From: Rhodothermia bacterium
GTDB lineage: Bacteria; Bacteroidota; Rhodothermia; Balneolales; Balneolaceae
DNA: 64,000 nt
Direction: 5' to 3'
Assembly: GCA_030427885.1 (NCBI GenBank)
Contig: JAUICM010000004.1
Coordinates: 1-64,000, forward strand
Made by a program: the position numbers and the translations under genes. Positions 16,323-25,492 of the stretch are shown piece after piece. The notes beneath the pieces were generated by a model that worked only from the letters and a program-made list of their open reading frames with translations, did not search any database and had not been told where the DNA came from. Every line of letters starts with the position of its first letter. The first letter of the stretch is position 1.

Positions 16323-19181
16323 ATGAAAAAATTGAGGCTATCATCCCTGTTGTTTCTTCTTGCCTGCTTACTGGCTGGAGATTCTTATGCACAGTTGGTC
16401 TATCCACGTTATACTGCCGCTAATCGTCCCGGAGGATTGGATTGGCAGGAACTCAATACTCCCCACTTTCGCCTGATCTTCCCCAACGGGGAGGATTCTT
16501 CCGCTTACGCAGCCGGTCGTATACTTGAACAACAGTATCCTGGTTCTCAAAAACTGTCCGGTGGCTCTCTTTCCCGGTTTCCTGTAATTCTGAAAAACTA
16601 CTCTGACCGGGCGAACGGGTTCGTAACGCCCATGAACTTCAGAATGGAATTTGATCTGGCTCCTTTCAAGGCCAAGGGGATCAACCCTGCTTCCGGAAAC
16701 TGGTTGGAGGCTGTTCTTCCTCACGAGCTAGTACACGCTTCTCAAGGTAATGTGAACAAGTTTTTAAGCCTGCCGGGACTGGCGCGTATTTTGAGTCCTG
16801 ATCTGGCCCGTGTTGTTAACTTCTATCCACCCGCCGGTGTTCATGAGGGCCTGGCTGTGTACCAGGAATCTCATGCCGTTCTGGATGGTGGAGGACGGGG
16901 TAATCTTGGTTTTTTCAATAACCAGTTTAATGCTAACCTGAACTCTGATCACCCCTGGAATATGGGACAGACTTTACTTAGTTCTTCCAGAACAATTCCA
17001 TACGACCGGCATTATATATCAGGATACACTTTTACGAATTGGCTGCAGGATACTTATGGAGAGGACGCCAGCCTGAATGCCATTCGTTTTCATTACAGCT
17101 ACTTCTTTTTTGGTTATGGCCTGGCTCTCAAACATGTTACCGGAAAATGGCCCGCTGAGCTATATGATGAGTATAATGAAGCAATGAACGCGGATGAATC
17201 GCAGCGCTTATCTCTTATCAGTGATCGAACCGAGTCGGCCCAGAAGCTTCATCCTACTTCCTTCCGGGGAACCCAGATGAGAAAACCGGTCTGGATCGAT
17301 GATCATACTATTTTATACTACGGTACTTTCTACAATGCCCGTCCCGGTTTTTATACCTATGATCTTAATACCAACAAAACAAGGCTTCTTTCTGAAACCA
17401 TCGCTGTATCTGATTACAACTACCAGTTACTTGATGATCATACTTTGCTCTACTCTACTTACACTCCCGGGATTTTATATGGCTCTTCCTTCAAGGCAGA
17501 TCTTGTCACTCTCGACCTCCGCTCCGGAAAAACTCATAAACTGACTCATAAAAAACGGGTCTATTCTCCTGCTGATATTGGCTCAGCCACCCTGGCTCTG
17601 CAGACCAACGGTTCCTCCGCCAATATTGTGACCATTTCTTCTGGTGTTGTTACGGATACTTTAAAAGAGTTTACCCGGAACATCCCTGTTGCCCTTGTTG
17701 CTTCACTTTATGACCCGAACCGGCTTGCTGTTCTCATCAACAGACGGGGCGCTCAGGCCTTGTGGATCACCTCACTACAGAATCTATCCAGTGACCTCGA
17801 CAGCTCACCCACCATCGCTTTTAAAACTGGCTCGGTTTATGACCCTCAGTGGCACCCTTCAGAAGATAAACTCCTTTTTTCAATGGATGAACCTTCAGGG
17901 ATGAATGTGTATGAATATGATCTTGACTCCCATTCTGTTATTCAGATAACGGACTCAAAATACAATGCTTTTGAAGCTTCCTATTCTCCGGATGGGTCAC
18001 AAATAGCCTATGTGGTTCAAAACGATAATGAAAAGATCCTTACCACACTTGATCGTCAGGATTTTTTGAACACTCCTGTTCAGTCTGCTTCATTGTATAC
18101 TGATGCTGAGTTTGAAACCCGTCAACAGATACCTGTTGTTGGTTCTAAGATCTCCGTCTCTGACTGGACCGTCGGAAAGTATAGGGCATTTCCGGGCTGG
18201 CTTAAGCCCCGCGGTGTCTTTCCTGTCTTCAGAAAGGGAGATGGCACATCCACCATTCAGTGGGGGATGGCCATGTTCAGCACCGACCCACTTCAGAGTC
18301 AGGCATACTATGGTGAGATCACCGGTATCAACAACCGGCTTTATTTTGATATTGATTACAATCTGGAAACTTTTACTCCGGGTCTGGGCCTTAGTCTTTC
18401 AACTTCTCCTGTTTTCGGGTATTACCAAAACCAGTCCTCAACACGTATTGACGATGAGCTTGAAATATCCACTTCTCAAAGTTTCATTTTAAGACAAGAC
18501 ACCCGGCTTACGTATTTATCATTTCGGCCCTCATTCACCATCAACCGTTTCCGGTATTACACTCTCCAGAATGAGCCGATCTCAGATCATTTCAAAAGAC
18601 AGTATGCTTCTTTATTCACTCAGTTTGTAGCAAACATTCTTACGCTTCCCAGAGATGTTCAGCCTTCCTCCGGAATCGGGACCTTTGCCTTACTAGAGAA
18701 AGATGTTAGCTCCGACTATCCCAACAAACGGGCAGTAGCTTATGGTGGTGTTTTCGGATATCTGTCTCCATTGCGTCGTTTCAATCAATCTTTGCGACTG
18801 GATCTTCACTTTTTAAGTCAGACTTCTGGTTCCAAATTTTATGGTAATACCACCATCATTCCTCAAGGATTTACTGACCGACAGTCTTTTGATGCTGCCA
18901 ATAACTTAGCCCGGTTCAGTACCCGTTATTCTATTCCAATTCTATATCCTGATAACGGCTGGCTAACCGTTCCTTTGTATCTTAACTATGTGTACCTGGG
19001 ACTGTTCTCGCATACGATCACGGATCTCAATTCTGGTGATCTGTACAACAGCAGCCGAAGCATATATGGGGCCAGCTTGAATTTTAGCTTTAAAGTCTCA
19101 AATTTTGATTTTATTCTTGAGCTTGGGTTTGCTTACGAACCCACCCGAAACAAAACCGAATTTATCCTTGGTGACTTCTGA
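16323..19181 (+). CDS. Large envelope protein: gluzincin-like domain, TolB-like propeller, C-terminal beta-barrel
   Basis: This 952-residue protein has a signal peptide (to about 24). An N-terminal metallopeptidase-like domain carries HELVH at 134-138 and a second motif HEGLAVYQ near 174-181 that could donate the third ligand. Residues of about 310-600 contain TolB/PD40-type propeller repeats (WHPSEDKLLFSMD, SYSPDGSQIAYV). The last 300 residues alternate in the way of outer-membrane beta-strands. It is probably a surface-anchored protein that processes or binds peptides. The gene starts 9 bp after the HlyIII stop. Confidence 0.85.
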   Translation: MKKLRLSSLLFLLACLLAGDSYAQLVYPRYTAANRPGGLDWQELNTPHFRLIFPNGEDSSAYAAGRILEQQYPGSQKLSGGSLSRFPVILKNYSDRANGFVTPMNFRMEFDLAPFKAKGINPASGNWLEAVLPHELVHASQGNVNKFLSLPGLARILSPDLARVVNFYPPAGVHEGLAVYQESHAVLDGGGRGNLGFFNNQFNANLNSDHPWNMGQTLLSSSRTIPYDRHYISGYTFTNWLQDTYGEDASLNAIRFHYSYFFFGYGLALKHVTGKWPAELYDEYNEAMNADESQRLSLISDRTESAQKLHPTSFRGTQMRKPVWIDDHTILYYGTFYNARPGFYTYDLNTNKTRLLSETIAVSDYNYQLLDDHTLLYSTYTPGILYGSSFKADLVTLDLRSGKTHKLTHKKRVYSPADIGSATLALQTNGSSANIVTISSGVVTDTLKEFTRNIPVALVASLYDPNRLAVLINRRGAQALWITSLQNLSSDLDSSPTIAFKTGSVYDPQWHPSEDKLLFSMDEPSGMNVYEYDLDSHSVIQITDSKYNAFEASYSPDGSQIAYVVQNDNEKILTTLDRQDFLNTPVQSASLYTDAEFETRQQIPVVGSKISVSDWTVGKYRAFPGWLKPRGVFPVFRKGDGTSTIQWGMAMFSTDPLQSQAYYGEITGINNRLYFDIDYNLETFTPGLGLSLSTSPVFGYYQNQSSTRIDDELEISTSQSFILRQDTRLTYLSFRPSFTINRFRYYTLQNEPISDHFKRQYASLFTQFVANILTLPRDVQPSSGIGTFALLEKDVSSDYPNKRAVAYGGVFGYLSPLRRFNQSLRLDLHFLSQTSGSKFYGNTTIIPQGFTDRQSFDAANNLARFSTRYSIPILYPDNGWLTVPLYLNYVYLGLFSHTITDLNSGDLYNSSRSIYGASLNFSFKVSNFDFILELGFAYEPTRNKTEFILGDF

Positions 19182-19195
19182 TGGGCATCACTAAT

Positions 19196-19744
19196 ATGAA
19201 GGCGTTTAATTTTTACGGAGCTCTCTTCATTTGTCTTAGTCTGGCTTGTGGAAGAGGCTCATCGGAAGAGAAAGATGCCCCGGTGGGAAACCGGAAAAGT
19301 CCTATCGCCATTTCCTCTGTGAAGCATGACGGAACCTATATCAAAGTCGTTTATGGTCAGCCTTACAAAAATGGACGCACTATTTTTGGCGATTGGGAGC
19401 CTTATGGCCAGATCTGGAGAACCGGTGCAAACGAAGCAACCGAGATCACTATCACCAACCCGGTATTTATGGGTGAAAATGTTGTTGAAGCCGGAACCTA
19501 TGCTCTTTTCACGATCCCTGAGGAAGAAAAATGGACCATTATTCTCAATAATGATCTGGGTCAGTGGGGAGCTTTTGAATATTCTGAACAACGAGATTAT
19601 CTGCGCTTTGATGTTCCCGTGATTGATCTTGAAGATCCTGTTGAGGCCTTCACTATCAGCTTCTCTGATGTAAGCTATTCTATGACTACTATGTCGATGA
19701 GCTGGGATACCGTTCAGGTTGATATCCCCATTCGGTTTTACTAA
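19196..19744 (+). CDS. DUF2911 lipoprotein
   Basis: This 182-residue lipoprotein has a signal (ICLSLACGRG). The DUF2911 core is typical: YGQPYKNGRTIFG, PYGQIWRTGANEATEIT, and AGTYALFTIPEEEKWTIILN. The family is widespread in Bacteroidota and has no known function. A start at 19181 would overlap the preceding stop; the ATG at 19196 gives a normal lipoprotein signal. Confidence 0.88.
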   Translation: MKAFNFYGALFICLSLACGRGSSEEKDAPVGNRKSPIAISSVKHDGTYIKVVYGQPYKNGRTIFGDWEPYGQIWRTGANEATEITITNPVFMGENVVEAGTYALFTIPEEEKWTIILNNDLGQWGAFEYSEQRDYLRFDVPVIDLEDPVEAFTISFSDVSYSMTTMSMSWDTVQVDIPIRFY

Positions 19745-19751
19745 TCGGTCA

Positions 19752-20093
19752 CTATTCGACCAGACTCAGCAACTCATCCGGAACATCTATATCCATTCTT
19801 AGAACCTGGGAAGCGTGTGTTTTTCCCTGTGCATCCAGTTTCAGTGAAACCGTTCCACCACCACCAAGACTTTCGTGCAGCAGAAAATTCAGCGCCCCTA
19901 AATTCGGTAATTCAAAACGTTCGACCTTGCCTTTGCACACATGCTTCATGTGTTCTTTCACTACATCGGTAGTGAGCTTCTCTTTCAGAAATGGATATAT
20001 TTCTGGGTGACGGGCAATAATTCCCACATTACTTCCATTTCCTTTGTCCCCACTTCGTCCGTGGGCGATCTTTAAAAGTTTTACGACTGCCAT
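19752..20093 (-). CDS. Stand-alone AtuA C-terminal (ferredoxin-fold) domain protein
   Basis: This 113-residue protein matches the C-terminal half of AtuA/DUF1446 proteins of acyclic terpene and branched-chain degradation: AHGRSGDKGNGSNVGIIAR and FLLHESLGGGGTVSLKLDAQGKT. The large N-terminal AtuA domain is absent here and may be encoded elsewhere. The ATG at 20093 begins directly before the conserved fold; a longer frame extends upstream without similarity. Confidence 0.85.
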   Translation of the reverse strand: MAVVKLLKIAHGRSGDKGNGSNVGIIARHPEIYPFLKEKLTTDVVKEHMKHVCKGKVERFELPNLGALNFLLHESLGGGGTVSLKLDAQGKTHASQVLRMDIDVPDELLSLVE

Positions 20094-20160
20094 GAATATT
20101 CCGCTGTTCTTTTTGATGTAAGATAGTTTATTATTCCTACTGATTACAATCTCAAGTTCT

Positions 20161-20397
20161 ATGTACGACTCCAGTTTTCTTATCCACCTTGTACAAGCCA
20201 AAATGCCCTTCGGTAAATATGAGGGTCATTACATTACTGAGCTTCCGGTTCACTACCTGGAATGGTTCAGCAGAGAAGGATTTCCTAATGGACAACTAGG
20301 TCAATATCTGTCAACGATGTACGAGATCCAAACAAACGGATTGTATAAGATTCTGGATCCAATAAAGAAAGAATTCAGAAGAAATTACTGTCCTTAA
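20161..20397 (+). CDS. DUF3820 family protein
   Basis: This 78-residue protein has the DUF3820 signature MPFGKYEGHYITELPVHYLEWF and GFPNGQLGQYLSTMYEIQTNGL. The family is small and soluble, and of unclear function; some members are described as quorum-regulated virulence factors. It is transcribed divergently from the AtuA-like gene and convergently with the lipoprotein gene that follows. Confidence 0.9.
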   Translation: MYDSSFLIHLVQAKMPFGKYEGHYITELPVHYLEWFSREGFPNGQLGQYLSTMYEIQTNGLYKILDPIKKEFRRNYCP

Positions 20398-20398
20398 T

Positions 20399-21070
20399 CT
20401 ATTGATTTATTTCAGGATTACGGTACTTGTTGTCCATACTGAATGAACCTACAATGATTAATGACTCTTCTTTTGGTGTCAATTGATTTGAATCATATGG
20501 CGGTGTCATCTCTGTTATGTGCCCATCCACTAAATCAAATACAATTTCAAATTCACCCCGGATTAATTCGCTGGATATTTCCAGAATATTCAATTTTCCC
20601 ACGCTTGAAAGATTATATCTGAACTCCTGAGTAAGTCCTGTTTTAGAAACAGGGTCGACTTCCCAAGTTAAGTACTCTAGCGCAGAAAAGAATACCCCAA
20701 CAGAGTCAAGCTCTTCTTCCCAGTCCAATGGCTTTTTTATGATCTCATACTCTTTTTCGCTCAAAAACTCATTCCACATATTAAATCGCAAAGTTATCTC
20801 ATAAAAGTGAACACTATCTTTGTTGATGTCTATATTGAAATCGATATTCACTTTTGTCTGGTTTGAGGTTCCTTCAGCATGCTCCCATCGTGAGAAACTT
20901 ACAGACTCATAATAATCATCCGATTTATCCCTTTCTATTGCCTGATTGATATCTCCTGAGATCTCATAATTGAAATACGTTTCATTAGCCTCCTGTTTAC
21001 AGCCGGATAAAACCAGTAACATTATTCCAAAAAGAAGTATGGCACAATCTAACTTTGTTTTCTTTTTCAT
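20399..21070 (-). CDS. Lipoprotein of unknown function
   Basis: This 223-residue protein has a lipobox (LVLSGCKQE). The mature part is rich in acidic and beta-forming residues and has no motif I recognise. It lies directly behind another lipoprotein gene with a 4 bp overlap. Both end in a similar pattern (DGHITEM...IIVGSFSM here, GGHLVDM...NLIGRLM there), suggesting ancient duplication. Confidence 0.75.
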   Translation of the reverse strand: MKKKTKLDCAILLFGIMLLVLSGCKQEANETYFNYEISGDINQAIERDKSDDYYESVSFSRWEHAEGTSNQTKVNIDFNIDINKDSVHFYEITLRFNMWNEFLSEKEYEIIKKPLDWEEELDSVGVFFSALEYLTWEVDPVSKTGLTQEFRYNLSSVGKLNILEISSELIRGEFEIVFDLVDGHITEMTPPYDSNQLTPKEESLIIVGSFSMDNKYRNPEINQ

Positions 21071-21672
21071 GGTGCCACCATTAATCTACCAATTAGATTA
21101 AGCGTCTTTTCCATATCTACCAAATGCCCCCCTTCATAGCCCTGAGTAAAAATCATCTTAAATTGAAACATAAAAATAAATTCTCCTGTTTCTGTCTGCT
21201 CCACTTCGATATGTCCCTCAGTGGCCCCAAACGAATATACTTTTGTGTTTGAACTTTGGGACTGATCTAAATAATTCATCTCTGCTTTAGACTTTCCTTT
21301 ACCTAGGTTTGCCAGGTTTCTGGCTTTCTCATAGTCTACAATCGTATATACTCCCGGCGCTGGGTAATTTCCTGCTAAATAAAAATCCAGATCCACTGAT
21401 TCATTATCGCTTAGTTTGAGGTTGTACTGTATAATTGTTCTTCCCTCTCTAAAATCATTCTCAGATTCGTTGCGATTATGATAGGAAATTCGCCCTCCGT
21501 AAAACGAGCTGTCCTCTTCACTTAGAATAATTTCTGTATTCAAGTCACCTTCTATCTTCAGGTATACCTTTGAATCCGGAAATTCAATCCAACTTATTGT
21601 TGGATTCTCAGAACATCCTGATATAGCCAGAAATACTACAGTTGCTAAAATATAGGCTGTTGTTTTTTCCAT
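21067..21672 (-). CDS. Lipoprotein of unknown function, possible paralogue of its neighbour
   Basis: This protein of about 201 residues has a lipobox (LAISGCSEN). The ATG at 21672 puts the signal peptide at the usual position. Content is mostly beta, with LKLSDNESVDLDFYLAGNYPAPGVYTI in the middle. The first of a two-gene operon, it overlaps the downstream lipoprotein gene by 4 bp. I recognise no family. Confidence 0.75.
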   Translation of the reverse strand: MEKTTAYILATVVFLAISGCSENPTISWIEFPDSKVYLKIEGDLNTEIILSEEDSSFYGGRISYHNRNESENDFREGRTIIQYNLKLSDNESVDLDFYLAGNYPAPGVYTIVDYEKARNLANLGKGKSKAEMNYLDQSQSSNTKVYSFGATEGHIEVEQTETGEFIFMFQFKMIFTQGYEGGHLVDMEKTLNLIGRLMVAP

Positions 21673-21723
21673 TGTTAACTCCAAATGAAGTTAACTTTTT
21701 TCCGATTATTTCAAATTGCTTAT

Positions 21724-22353
21724 TTAACCAAACAAGTATCCAAGCGCAGCCGGTTGGTGCAGCAACCAGCCGGTCAGACTATATCTTGGTACATTTGTTT
21801 TAAGCACTTCGTGTTCTACCACATCGCTTTTGAATAATAGTAATCGCTTTGCGATCGGTTCCACCAGGATGTTTCCGTCATCATTATAGATCTTCAGTTC
21901 TCCGCCATCACCCTTTTTCCAGTTCTCATTCAGATAAATCAGGACCGTGATCTGTCGGTTATTCCGGTTATTGAACTGATCAATATGACGATCGTAGTGA
22001 GTTCCAGCCGGATATTTAGCCAAATGAAATTCGGAACCTGATAAACTGATAAAGCAAAAGCGCCGGAGCTTTTCACTTAACTCTTCCATCAATTCAAAAA
22101 ACCCGCTTACACTGGTATCCCGCTGCTGTTCCAGCCAGTAGATGAGATCCCCACGAACTTCTTTTTTTACCTGGAAATCCAGACTTGAGCCGATGCCGGC
22201 TTTCTTTAATTCCTCTTGTTCTTCAAGCTTTTTGAAGAATCCCATGATCTGTTGATATAATTCATCCGTGATGAAATCATCAACGATCACATAGTCTTTT
22301 TCAGACAACTCATCCATCCAGGAGATCCATTTCTCCTCAGAATAAACTGACAT
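21724..22353 (-). CDS. 2OG-Fe(II) oxygenase family protein
   Basis: This 209-residue enzyme has the iron-binding His-x-Asp in YDRHIDQF, a distal His in VVEHEVL, and the 2-oxoglutarate-binding Arg in RYSLTGWL. This is the prolyl-4-hydroxylase-like double-stranded beta-helix pattern. A helical N-terminal region of about 90 residues precedes it. It probably hydroxylates a protein or small molecule in the cytoplasm; the substrate is unknown. Confidence 0.9.
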   Translation of the reverse strand: MSVYSEEKWISWMDELSEKDYVIVDDFITDELYQQIMGFFKKLEEQEELKKAGIGSSLDFQVKKEVRGDLIYWLEQQRDTSVSGFFELMEELSEKLRRFCFISLSGSEFHLAKYPAGTHYDRHIDQFNNRNNRQITVLIYLNENWKKGDGGELKIYNDDGNILVEPIAKRLLLFKSDVVEHEVLKTNVPRYSLTGWLLHQPAALGYLFG

Positions 22354-22496
22354 TTCTTTTCTAAATATAGGATAACTGACAACTGGTTTAAGGTGGGCTT
22401 AGAACCAGACATTCCTTGTTTGGGAAGCAATTAAAAATACGATTATTCCATGGTTTCCTTATATAAATTTAACTAATGGAAAAAAAGTCATACACT

Positions 22497-22516
22497 ATGT
22501 AACATATTTTTTACAT
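22497..22516. promoter_or_regulatory. Inverted repeat ATGTAA-8-TTACAT, candidate operator
   Basis: Perfect 6 bp arms (22497-22502 and 22511-22516) lie 40 bp before a two-gene unit whose second product is an XRE repressor. Autoregulation at this site is a reasonable inference. Confidence 0.4.
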
Positions 22517-22555
22517 TGCGTAAAGATTTTTTGACTTTTAATTAATCTGATCATT

Positions 22556-23008
22556 ATGTCAAGACAAGAAATACTATCATGGACCTCACTCGGCGTCTCT
22601 GTTTCAGTGTTGGTTTATTATTTACTTATCGTGTTTGGCTGGCCGGAATCCGTTCCTGATTATTCCGCTCAGTTTACCAAGGTCTTTTTCAATGTGTTCT
22701 GGATCGCGATCATTGTTGAGTTTATCGTAGACATCAACGACAGCATTCAAAAGAAAAAGGTTTCTGCTGATGAGCGGGATCTTACGATCGAGGCTCGTGG
22801 ACATAAAAATGCCTATTCGTTCGTGGTTGTAGCGATCGTCTTTATACTTTCACAAATGGTGCTTTCCAGGTTCCTCGGTGATGGACAAACATTGTATTCT
22901 TTCATTGGAAGTGAAACCATGGTCTTTCATATGCTGGTCATCACGCTATTAATATCCAGTGCTACCAAAAGAGCGACTATGCTTTGGTACTATTTCAAAG
23001 GTGTGTGA
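22556..23008 (+). CDS. Four-helix membrane protein paired with an XRE regulator
   Basis: This 150-residue protein has four hydrophobic segments and a cytoplasmic loop with SIQKKKVSADERDLTIEARGHK between the second and third. The loop pattern (ERD...) recurs in small membrane proteins encoded beside YgzD/YozG-like regulators in Gram-positives and Bacteroidota (DUF2178-like). It is followed by a single base and then the regulator gene. Function is unknown; the pairing suggests that the membrane protein senses or modulates the regulator. Confidence 0.75.
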   Translation: MSRQEILSWTSLGVSVSVLVYYLLIVFGWPESVPDYSAQFTKVFFNVFWIAIIVEFIVDINDSIQKKKVSADERDLTIEARGHKNAYSFVVVAIVFILSQMVLSRFLGDGQTLYSFIGSETMVFHMLVITLLISSATKRATMLWYYFKGV

Positions 23009-23009
23009 T

Positions 23010-23228
23010 ATGATTGAGGGTGAGATCAAAAACCAGATACGTAAACTCCGGTTCAATCATGGAGAGATAACACAACAGGAGCTGGCTGACAAGGTTGGCG
23101 TTACCAGACAGACCATCAATGCTATTGAAGCTGCAAAGTATTCTCCTTCTCTTGAACTGGCTTTTAAGATCTCGGCTGTATTTGGTCTTCCGCTTGAGGA
23201 AGTGTTTAGCTATCAAAGATCCGGTTAA
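23010..23228 (+). CDS. XRE-family transcriptional regulator (Cro/CI-type HTH)
   Basis: This 72-residue protein is almost entirely a helix-turn-helix: ITQQELADKVGVTRQTINAIEAAKYSPSL, then AFKISAVFGLPLEEVF. It is a typical stand-alone repressor or activator of this size class. The ATG follows the upstream stop by one base. It probably binds the inverted repeat at 22497-22516. Its last codons overlap the convergent DUF2914 gene by 4 bp. Confidence 0.93.
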   Translation: MIEGEIKNQIRKLRFNHGEITQQELADKVGVTRQTINAIEAAKYSPSLELAFKISAVFGLPLEEVFSYQRSG

Positions 23229-24316
23229 AAGATCTTACTAACCAGCCTTTGCGGACCAGCTGTTGAATCTTCAACCACACTAAAGTTGATGATACCCAGC
23301 ACTAATCCTTCGTCTGTGATCACGTCTACCTTCCAGTCGCCTTCCATCATATTGCCTTTATAAGTGTAGCCCCGGAAGCCTTCGTCACGTCCGCCTGTGA
23401 TATCAAAACCTATCCGGTCGATCACTTCCCATTGTTCAGTATTCGGGCTGTACCATTTCCACCGGTGATAGATCGATTTCTCAAAATCTGACGGGGCGAA
23501 TATCGAGGTGAAGATGTACACTCTTTCACCGGGTTTGTAGATCAGGTCATTTCCGTAATCTCTCCAGAATTTAAAAAACGGCGCCTTTTCATAGGTAATG
23601 GTATACTCGTTATTTTGTTTCTCAATATTGTGTGCAACCAGCGCCTGGTCCATCGCAAGAGGAACGGGGGGAATAAGATTGAAGAAGTAGAAGGTGTTGA
23701 TCATCAGGTAAATACCAATGATCATCGCAAGCACCTTATTCTTTTGAACCTGTTTTCTGGTAGAGGGACTTACTTTGTAAATGTAAAGGATCAGCCATAA
23801 TGTAGTTCCTAAACTTATCACACCTGAAAGCAGGAAAATGAACTGATTCATATGCTTCAGCAGAACGGGCAGGAAAAAAGTGAAGAAGGTGAAGTTCACG
23901 AAGAAATATGCACTGAACTGCATGTACTTATTCGAGATCCTGTCTTTGAGTAATTCGTTGGCAAACATCAGACCTATCAGAATGATGAAAAAGGTAACTG
24001 ATTTGGAGTACGATACGCTCCTTGAGTAATAGATCACATAAGCACTACACAAACCCCCGATAAAAAACTGGATGGCCAGCGGGAAATATTCTTGATACTT
24101 CTCCAAAAAGGTCTCTTTCCATTTTCCATCATCTGTAAGATTGAACAAATAGAGACAGGCGCTCAGTGCGATAAGGTAGGTTAACAATATTGCCCGGTCG
24201 AAGACCCCGTCAATTCGGCCCAGTGTTAGTGAGTCCCAGGCAAATCCCCCGACAAAAAAGAGGACTGGAGCATATTTCTGATGTAAGCGAATGAAGGCTT
24301 TTGCCCGGTTTATCAT
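23225..24316 (-). CDS. DUF2914 membrane protein
   Basis: This protein of about 363 residues has seven or eight membrane segments (FFVGGFAWDSLTLGRIDG at the first), followed by a soluble C-terminal DUF2914 domain with GERVYIFTSIFAP, HRWKWYSP and GFRGYTYKGNMMEGDWKVDV. The family appears to pair a membrane sensor-like part with a periplasmic immunoglobulin-like fold; its role is unknown. I chose the ATG at 24316. A TTG start at 24424 would add 36 residues. Confidence 0.85.
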   Translation of the reverse strand: MINRAKAFIRLHQKYAPVLFFVGGFAWDSLTLGRIDGVFDRAILLTYLIALSACLYLFNLTDDGKWKETFLEKYQEYFPLAIQFFIGGLCSAYVIYYSRSVSYSKSVTFFIILIGLMFANELLKDRISNKYMQFSAYFFVNFTFFTFFLPVLLKHMNQFIFLLSGVISLGTTLWLILYIYKVSPSTRKQVQKNKVLAMIIGIYLMINTFYFFNLIPPVPLAMDQALVAHNIEKQNNEYTITYEKAPFFKFWRDYGNDLIYKPGERVYIFTSIFAPSDFEKSIYHRWKWYSPNTEQWEVIDRIGFDITGGRDEGFRGYTYKGNMMEGDWKVDVITDEGLVLGIINFSVVEDSTAGPQRLVSKIF

Positions 24317-24460
24317 AAAAAGATTCCCGAAATTTTTGTGCTGAAGATAGCAGAGCTTCTTGTATATAGCTGTTAATTTTTCTTTGCTTTTGTGATCAGT
24401 GCTTGCGTAAAAATAACTTTTCAATTTAATTACGAGCTGGTATCAATAAACCCTATTACT

Positions 24461-25384
24461 ATGCCTAAAATGCATGTTGTTAAATCCGTTTCTATCAATT
24501 CCCCCGTAGAGACGGTTTTCCCTTATCTGAATGATATGAACTCCTGGATGACCTGGTCGCCCTGGCTGATCATGGAACATGGTGTAAATGTCACTATCTC
24601 TGATGATAACAAGTACTATGAATGGACCGGCAAAAGAGTCGGCGCCGGAAATATGCAGATTACCGCAGAAGAGGTGAACAGCTCTGTTGATTACGACCTC
24701 ACGTTCCTGAAACCATGGAAATCGAAAGCCAAAGTTAAATTTACCCTTGAACCGGATGGCAATGCCACAAAGGTCTCGTGGATCATGGACAGCTCTATGC
24801 CTTTTTTCATGTTCTGGCTGGTTGGAATGATGGAAACATTTATAGGTATGGATTTCGACCGGGGCCTAACTATGCTAAAGGAATACATAGAAAAAGGCGA
24901 GGTGTTATCGAAGCTTGAGTTTAAAGGAGGATCTCAGTTCGAAGGAATGAAATATGTTGGTATCAAAACCACTACAAAGATGAAAACCATCGGTGAGGCA
25001 ATGAGAACCGACCTGCATACACTCAATAAATTTATGTCGGATAAAGAATCCATTTCAACAGGTTTTGTGGCAACCATCTATCACGACTGGAATATGAAAA
25101 AGGGGGAAACTACTTACACCGCCTGTGTGGGAGTGAAGGAGATTCCTGCAGAAATTCCTGAGGGATTTCTTCCAGGTGAGATCCCTGCTTCAAAAGTGTA
25201 CACCTTGCGGCATATCGGTGCGTACCATCATCTCGGTAATGCCTGGACCACCTTGATGAGTATGGAGCGGGGCAAGGAATTCAAAAAGAACAAAAAGTTC
25301 GACCCGTTCGAATGGTATGTGAGCGATCCTTCCAACACCCAGGAAAAAGAACTCATCACTGATATCTGTATGGGCGTTTTATAA
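24461..25384 (+). CDS. SRPBCC domain plus GyrI-like small-molecule-binding domain protein
   Basis: This 307-residue protein joins an N-terminal START/SRPBCC cavity (SVSINSPVETVFPYLNDMNSW, about 1-145) to a C-terminal GyrI-like domain (FVATIYHDW, GEIPASKVYTLRHIGAYHHLGNAW). Both domains bind hydrophobic small molecules, so the protein may sense or carry a lipid or drug-like ligand. The ATG at 24461 begins just before the SRPBCC strand. A palindromic repeat follows the stop at once. Confidence 0.88.
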   Translation: MPKMHVVKSVSINSPVETVFPYLNDMNSWMTWSPWLIMEHGVNVTISDDNKYYEWTGKRVGAGNMQITAEEVNSSVDYDLTFLKPWKSKAKVKFTLEPDGNATKVSWIMDSSMPFFMFWLVGMMETFIGMDFDRGLTMLKEYIEKGEVLSKLEFKGGSQFEGMKYVGIKTTTKMKTIGEAMRTDLHTLNKFMSDKESISTGFVATIYHDWNMKKGETTYTACVGVKEIPAEIPEGFLPGEIPASKVYTLRHIGAYHHLGNAWTTLMSMERGKEFKKNKKFDPFEWYVSDPSNTQEKELITDICMGVL

Positions 25385-25385
25385 A

Positions 25386-25446
25386 TCTCCCCTTGAGGGG
25401 AGATGAATATTCGAAGGTGTTCTTCGAATGTTCTGAGAGGTGGCAG
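25386..25446 (+). repeat. AGTC-hairpin-GGGTG repeat, copy a
   Basis: Hairpin 1 is CTCCCCTTGAGGGGAG, hairpin 2 is ATTCGAA/TTCGAAT, and the G-rich tail is GAGAGGTGGCAGG. It begins 2 bp after the SRPBCC stop, so it may also serve as a transcript 3' end. Confidence 0.65.
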
Positions 25447-25492
25447 GAAAGTCGTCTTCCAAACTTGACAGGTTCCTCAAGAGAGTGCTTAT

